Part shown: piece by piece, positions 5,972 through 7,402 of the stretch
Layout: each line of letters opens with the position of its first letter
Numbering within the stretch: the stretch's first letter is position 1
Assembly (NCBI GenBank): GCA_020052325.1
Contig: JAGVPF010000177.1
Coordinates: 1-7,402, forward strand
DNA: 7,402 bases
Reading direction: 5' to 3'
Source: an archaeon
GTDB taxonomy: Archaea; Micrarchaeota; Micrarchaeia; Anstonellales; Bilamarchaeaceae
Position numbers and translations under genes: made by a program
The notes under the pieces: model-generated
The model's database searches: none
What the model saw: the letters and a program-made list of their open reading frames with translations, nothing else
Told to the model about the DNA's origin: nothing

Positions 5972-6106
5972 TCAATCGGTTTCCACTTCCCTCGCTATCG
6001 GCGGCCTTGATTTAAGCAGAATCTTGGCGCCTGATGTCGGGAAGGCGAATTTCTCTCCGGTGACTGCAATAGAGACGCCGGTTTTCGGATCCTTGTATTC
6101 TCCCAT
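5972..6106 (-). CDS. rpoP: RNA polymerase subunit P (Rpb12-like), lacking zinc cysteines
   Basis: 44 residues: starts MGEYKDPKTG, middle GEKFAFPTSGAKILLKSRPP, ends IAREVETD. RpoP is the archaeal Rpb12 counterpart, a tiny zinc-ribbon subunit of the RNA polymerase assembly platform that helps promoter opening. Length, the EYK start and the C-terminal G-x-x-ILxKxRPP block match the family, and the gene lies directly after L37Ae, a common archaeal position for rpoP. Canonical members carry C-x2-C near residues 6/9 and CPYC near 22/25. Here those positions are Asp6, Thr9, Phe22 and Ser25, so no cysteine remains and zinc cannot be bound in the usual way. Codons GAT, ACC, TTC and TCA mostly differ from Cys codons at two or more bases, which argues against sequencing error. 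The ATG follows GGAGG (6116-6120) at 9-nt spacing. A T-run follows the stop. Confidence 0.72.
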   Translation of the reverse strand: MGEYKDPKTGVSIAVTGEKFAFPTSGAKILLKSRPPIAREVETD

Positions 6107-6184
6107 AGAAACTTTCCTCCGAACAAACTCCGGTTAAAGTTTCATCAAACGTCATCCGGTCAACGTCCGGCAGACGATTATATC
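6107..6184 (-). repeat. Leader cassette upstream of rpoP (copy A)
   Basis: 78 bp from an AT-rich box (minus strand GATATAAT, 6177-6184) to the rpoP start. The 58 nt ending at the ATG align with the L37Ae leader with about nine mismatches and one gap, sharing GACCGG, TGACGTTT, ATGAAA, ACCGGAGT and GGAGGAAA in order. The AT-rich box centre is 74 nt from the start codon in both copies. A short dyad CGTC-CGGCA-GACG (6164-6176) lies between the box and the expected transcription start. It may be an internal promoter plus ribosome-binding leader for rpoP. Confidence 0.6.
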
Positions 6185-6199
6185 AAACTTCATCCGGTC
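6184..6199 (-). repeat. Extra copy of the 16-mer leader repeat
   Basis: The plus strand reads CAAACTTCATCCGGTC, matching 15 of 16 bases at 6147-6162 (37 bp away). The L37Ae leader has a third version, TAAACGTCAGCCGGTC, at 6493-6508. This copy lies upstream of the AT-rich box and overlaps one arm of the hairpin that spans the L37Ae stop codon. Confidence 0.6.
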
Positions 6200-6225
6200 T
6201 ACTCCGTACAAACGGTTTCAGACCG
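6195..6225 (-). other. Nested hairpin across the L37Ae stop codon
   Basis: An outer 6-bp stem (CGGTCT at 6195-6200 with AGACCG at 6220-6225) encloses an inner 4-bp stem (CCGT at 6204-6207 with ACGG at 6212-6215). The stop codon of L37Ae (6218-6220) lies between the stems and touches the outer one. It could act as a partial terminator, a processing site or an mRNA stabiliser between L37Ae and rpoP. This is a structural prediction by eye only. Confidence 0.35.
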
Positions 6226-6454
6226 TCTTGGAATATTCTCCTATGATGCGCGCGGCAATCTCGCCGGCCTCGCTCCTAAACGAGTAGGCGGCGCCCGCAA
6301 ACTTCGCATCGCATCCCCGGCAGGCCCACATGGCCGTGCCCTTCCGCGCAAGCTTGAGCTTGCGGCATTTGGGGCATTCGTAGCGGGTCTTCTTGGCCTT
6401 TATCGCCTTGTCGACCATCTTCCTGATTGATGCACCATACCTTGCCGTATACAT
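6218..6454 (-). CDS. rpl37ae: Large ribosomal subunit protein eL43 (L37Ae)
   Basis: 78 residues; a zinc-ribbon protein of the 50S subunit that binds 23S rRNA. The N-terminal ARYGASIRKMVDKA is the family signature, followed by the zinc ribbon CPKC (Cys27, Cys30) and CRGC (Cys45, Cys48) and the aromatic/glycine strand FAGAAYSF; all four zinc ligands are present. Length is normal for archaea. The ATG at 6454 follows AAGGAGG with 8 nt between GGAGG and the start codon. It lies between rrp42 and rpoP, the usual archaeal order. Its 100-bp upstream gap contains one copy of the shared leader cassette, so it may have its own promoter as well as read-through from the exosome genes. Confidence 0.95.
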   Translation of the reverse strand: MYTARYGASIRKMVDKAIKAKKTRYECPKCRKLKLARKGTAMWACRGCDAKFAGAAYSFRSEAGEIAARIIGEYSKTV

Positions 6455-6530
6455 GAAAATTTCCTCCTTGCATACTCCGGTAAAATTTTCATTAAACGTC
6501 AGCCGGTCTTACTCCGGTAAGACGCTTAAA
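6455..6530 (-). repeat. Leader cassette upstream of L37Ae (copy B)
   Basis: 76 bp matching the rpoP leader, with a TTTAA box (minus strand CATTTAAG) near 6528 and GGAGG (6463-6467) before the ATG. Between them is a perfect 7-bp dyad, GTCTTAC-TCCG-GTAAGAC on the plus strand (6506-6523). Just upstream, 6530-6544 repeats the ribosome-binding-site/start stretch at 6453-6467 with 14 of 15 bases identical, as if an older start region had been copied. Confidence 0.6.
6506..6523. promoter_or_regulatory. Perfect 7-bp dyad in the L37Ae leader (putative operator or hairpin)
   Basis: GTCTTAC and GTAAGAC flank a 4-base loop. It lies between the candidate TATA box (about 6528) and the expected transcription start (about 6502), so it could be an operator. 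In a read-through mRNA from rrp42 it would instead form a tetraloop hairpin. Confidence 0.4.
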
Positions 6531-6554
6531 TGAACATTTCCTCCATGAATGGGA

Positions 6555-7346
6555 CTAGCCCTTGAGAATCCTTCTTATGTCGTTCCCTCTTTTAAAAGCT
6601 ATGTCCATCGCCGCTACGAGTTCGTCCTTGCTGAGCGAGCCCCTTCCCTTCTGCATGGCGCAAACATGCTCTTCGGTCGTGCCGATTGTCAGGGAGGTCT
6701 CGAGCACGCGCTCCTCGTCGCGCGAGGGGTCGACCATCCAGTTGTCGCCAATCTTCACCATCGTCGTCGTGACGGGCAGCTTGGTCGGGTTCAGCATGCC
6801 GGTGTACTCGCCGCGGATAATCTTGCTGTTCTCGATTTTCGGCATCTTCGTGTTCAGGAGCGCTGCTGTAGCCGCGAGCGCCGCGGTGTCGGTGTAGTTT
6901 CCGGCGTGGTTGAGCACGTAGATGTCGACATAAAGGCCCAGGACCTTCTCGTCCTCGATGAAGAACGAGTTGAGGTCCACGCATTCGGCGCTTCGCAGAG
7001 CCCTGTCCACGACGCGGGCGACTTCTATCGAGTTCTCATTCGGCGGCCCGGGCTCGAAACCCGGCGACGCGGTCGGAAGCAGCTCGGAGTTCGTGACCAT
7101 CACGCCTTCCTTGGGCCTGTCCGCGAACGGCTTTACGACGTCGAACTTTATGGCAACGAGGACGAGAGTCTCGCCGATTTTGCCCATGGCCGAGCCCTCG
7201 GCGGTCTTTATAACCCCGCTTTGGACCTCTATCGGGCGGTACTCGTCGAATTTCCTGCCGTCGAACCGGACGCCCTTCGAGAGCGTATTGTTCATTATGT
7301 CCCTTCGGATATTGGACATTATTATGTCCTTGACTTCTTCTCCCAT
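6555..7346 (-). CDS. rrp42: Exosome complex subunit Rrp42
   Basis: 263 residues, normal for the family. Rrp42 has an RNase PH fold and alternates with Rrp41 in the hexameric ring of the archaeal exosome, which degrades and tails RNA 3'-to-5' with phosphate; Rrp42 itself is non-catalytic but shapes the RNA path. Visible features: RFDGRKFDEYRPI near 27-39, TAEGSAMGKIGETLVLVAIK, PKEGVMVTNSELLPTASPGFEPGPPNE, the IEVARVVDRALRS helix, LYVDIYVLNHAGNYTDTAALAATAAL, and the C-terminal MDIAFKRGNDIRRIL. The start is the ATG at 7346, preceded at 5 nt by a strong GGTGAT (7351-7356) that overlaps the Rrp41 stop, so translation is likely coupled. A GTG at 7358 is in frame but would precede that site. Confidence 0.95.
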   Translation of the reverse strand: MGEEVKDIIMSNIRRDIMNNTLSKGVRFDGRKFDEYRPIEVQSGVIKTAEGSAMGKIGETLVLVAIKFDVVKPFADRPKEGVMVTNSELLPTASPGFEPGPPNENSIEVARVVDRALRSAECVDLNSFFIEDEKVLGLYVDIYVLNHAGNYTDTAALAATAALLNTKMPKIENSKIIRGEYTGMLNPTKLPVTTTMVKIGDNWMVDPSRDEERVLETSLTIGTTEEHVCAMQKGRGSLSKDELVAAMDIAFKRGNDIRRILKG

Positions 7347-7351
7347 GAATA

Positions 7352-7402
7352 TCACCACTTAACCGATTCTTCCTCGCCCTTCTCGTAGAACCTCTTGAGG
7401 GC
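7352..7402 (-). CDS. rrp41: Exosome subunit Rrp41, C-terminal end (partial)
   Basis: The last 16 codons and stop of an open frame that runs off the right edge: ALKRFYEKGEEESVKW. The charged helical tail and its position 5 nt before rrp42 fit Rrp41, the catalytic RNase PH-type subunit that precedes rrp42 in nearly all archaea. Identity rests mainly on gene order, since the conserved domain lies outside the window. Its TGA is part of the GGTGAT ribosome-binding site of rrp42. Confidence 0.65.
   Translation of the reverse strand, partial: ALKRFYEKGEEESVKW

Noticed and set aside
6107..6225. C/D-box guide RNA in the L37Ae-rpoP spacer, because TTGATGA and CTGA strings occur
   Set aside because: The C box lacks its leading purine, C and D boxes are not placed to form a kink-turn at plausible spacing, and the aligned copy before L37Ae has TTAATGA, so the boxes are not conserved between copies.
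6107..6530. CRISPR-like array from the repeated CCGGTC units
   Set aside because: Only three imperfect copies, unevenly spaced (37 bp and about 300 bp) and separated by the L37Ae gene, with no uniform spacers.
7347..7358. GTG start for Rrp42 at 7358
   Set aside because: The GGTGAT ribosome-binding site at 7351-7356 lies downstream of this codon and is correctly spaced for the ATG at 7346.
6549..7388. Long plus-strand open frame (279 codons) opposite rrp42
   Set aside because: It is antisense to the well-conserved Rrp42 gene, and its translation has the arginine/histidine/valine-rich look of a shadow frame in GC-rich DNA. It matches no family I recognise.

Overview
The window is archaeal chromosomal DNA. 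The minus-strand half carries the classic archaeal information-processing cluster: exosome subunits Rrp41 (only its tail) and Rrp42, ribosomal protein L37Ae, RNA polymerase subunit P, a Brix-type protein, the KEOPS subunit Pcc1, prefoldin beta and a DHH phosphoesterase. TATA boxes about 26 bp upstream of start codons and GGTGA/GGAGG ribosome-binding sites fit an archaeon. The very compact proteins and the double-length Lrp regulator hint at a small-genome (DPANN-like) lineage, but that placement is only a guess.

Layout. 1-396 (+): a small tandem-ACT protein. 417-1397 (-): a duplicated Lrp/AsnC regulator, convergent with it. 1398-1583: a divergent promoter region with a repeated CCCATTTTG motif. 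1584-2747 (+): a protein with DUF2156/FemAB-like (GNAT-fold) features. 2815-4086 (+): adenylosuccinate synthetase PurA, with its own leaderless-type promoter. 4091-5908 (-): an overlapping operon, in transcription order half-Brix protein, Pcc1, prefoldin beta, DHH phosphoesterase. 5909-5971: a T-run terminator for the upstream operon and the promoter of this one. 5972-7402 (-): in transcription order rrp41 (3' end), rrp42, L37Ae, rpoP. With the 44-codon rpoP gene at 5972-6106 included, no stretch longer than about 180 bases lacks a gene.

How the genes fit together. The minus-strand cluster joins RNA degradation (exosome), translation (L37Ae), transcription (RpoP), probable ribosome assembly (Brix half), tRNA t6A modification (Pcc1), protein folding (prefoldin) and possibly short-RNA or nucleotide recycling (DHH). 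The left part pairs two possible amino-acid-sensing proteins (ACT and Lrp/RAM) with a transferase-like protein and a purine biosynthesis enzyme.

The most notable points are: (1) RpoP keeps the length and C-terminal signature of the family but has lost all four zinc-ligand cysteines; (2) the Brix protein is only one half-domain long, with no room for the other half; (3) L37Ae and rpoP are each preceded by a copy of the same roughly 75-bp leader, from a TATA-like box to the ribosome-binding site. I see no CRISPR array, transposon, tRNA or defence system.
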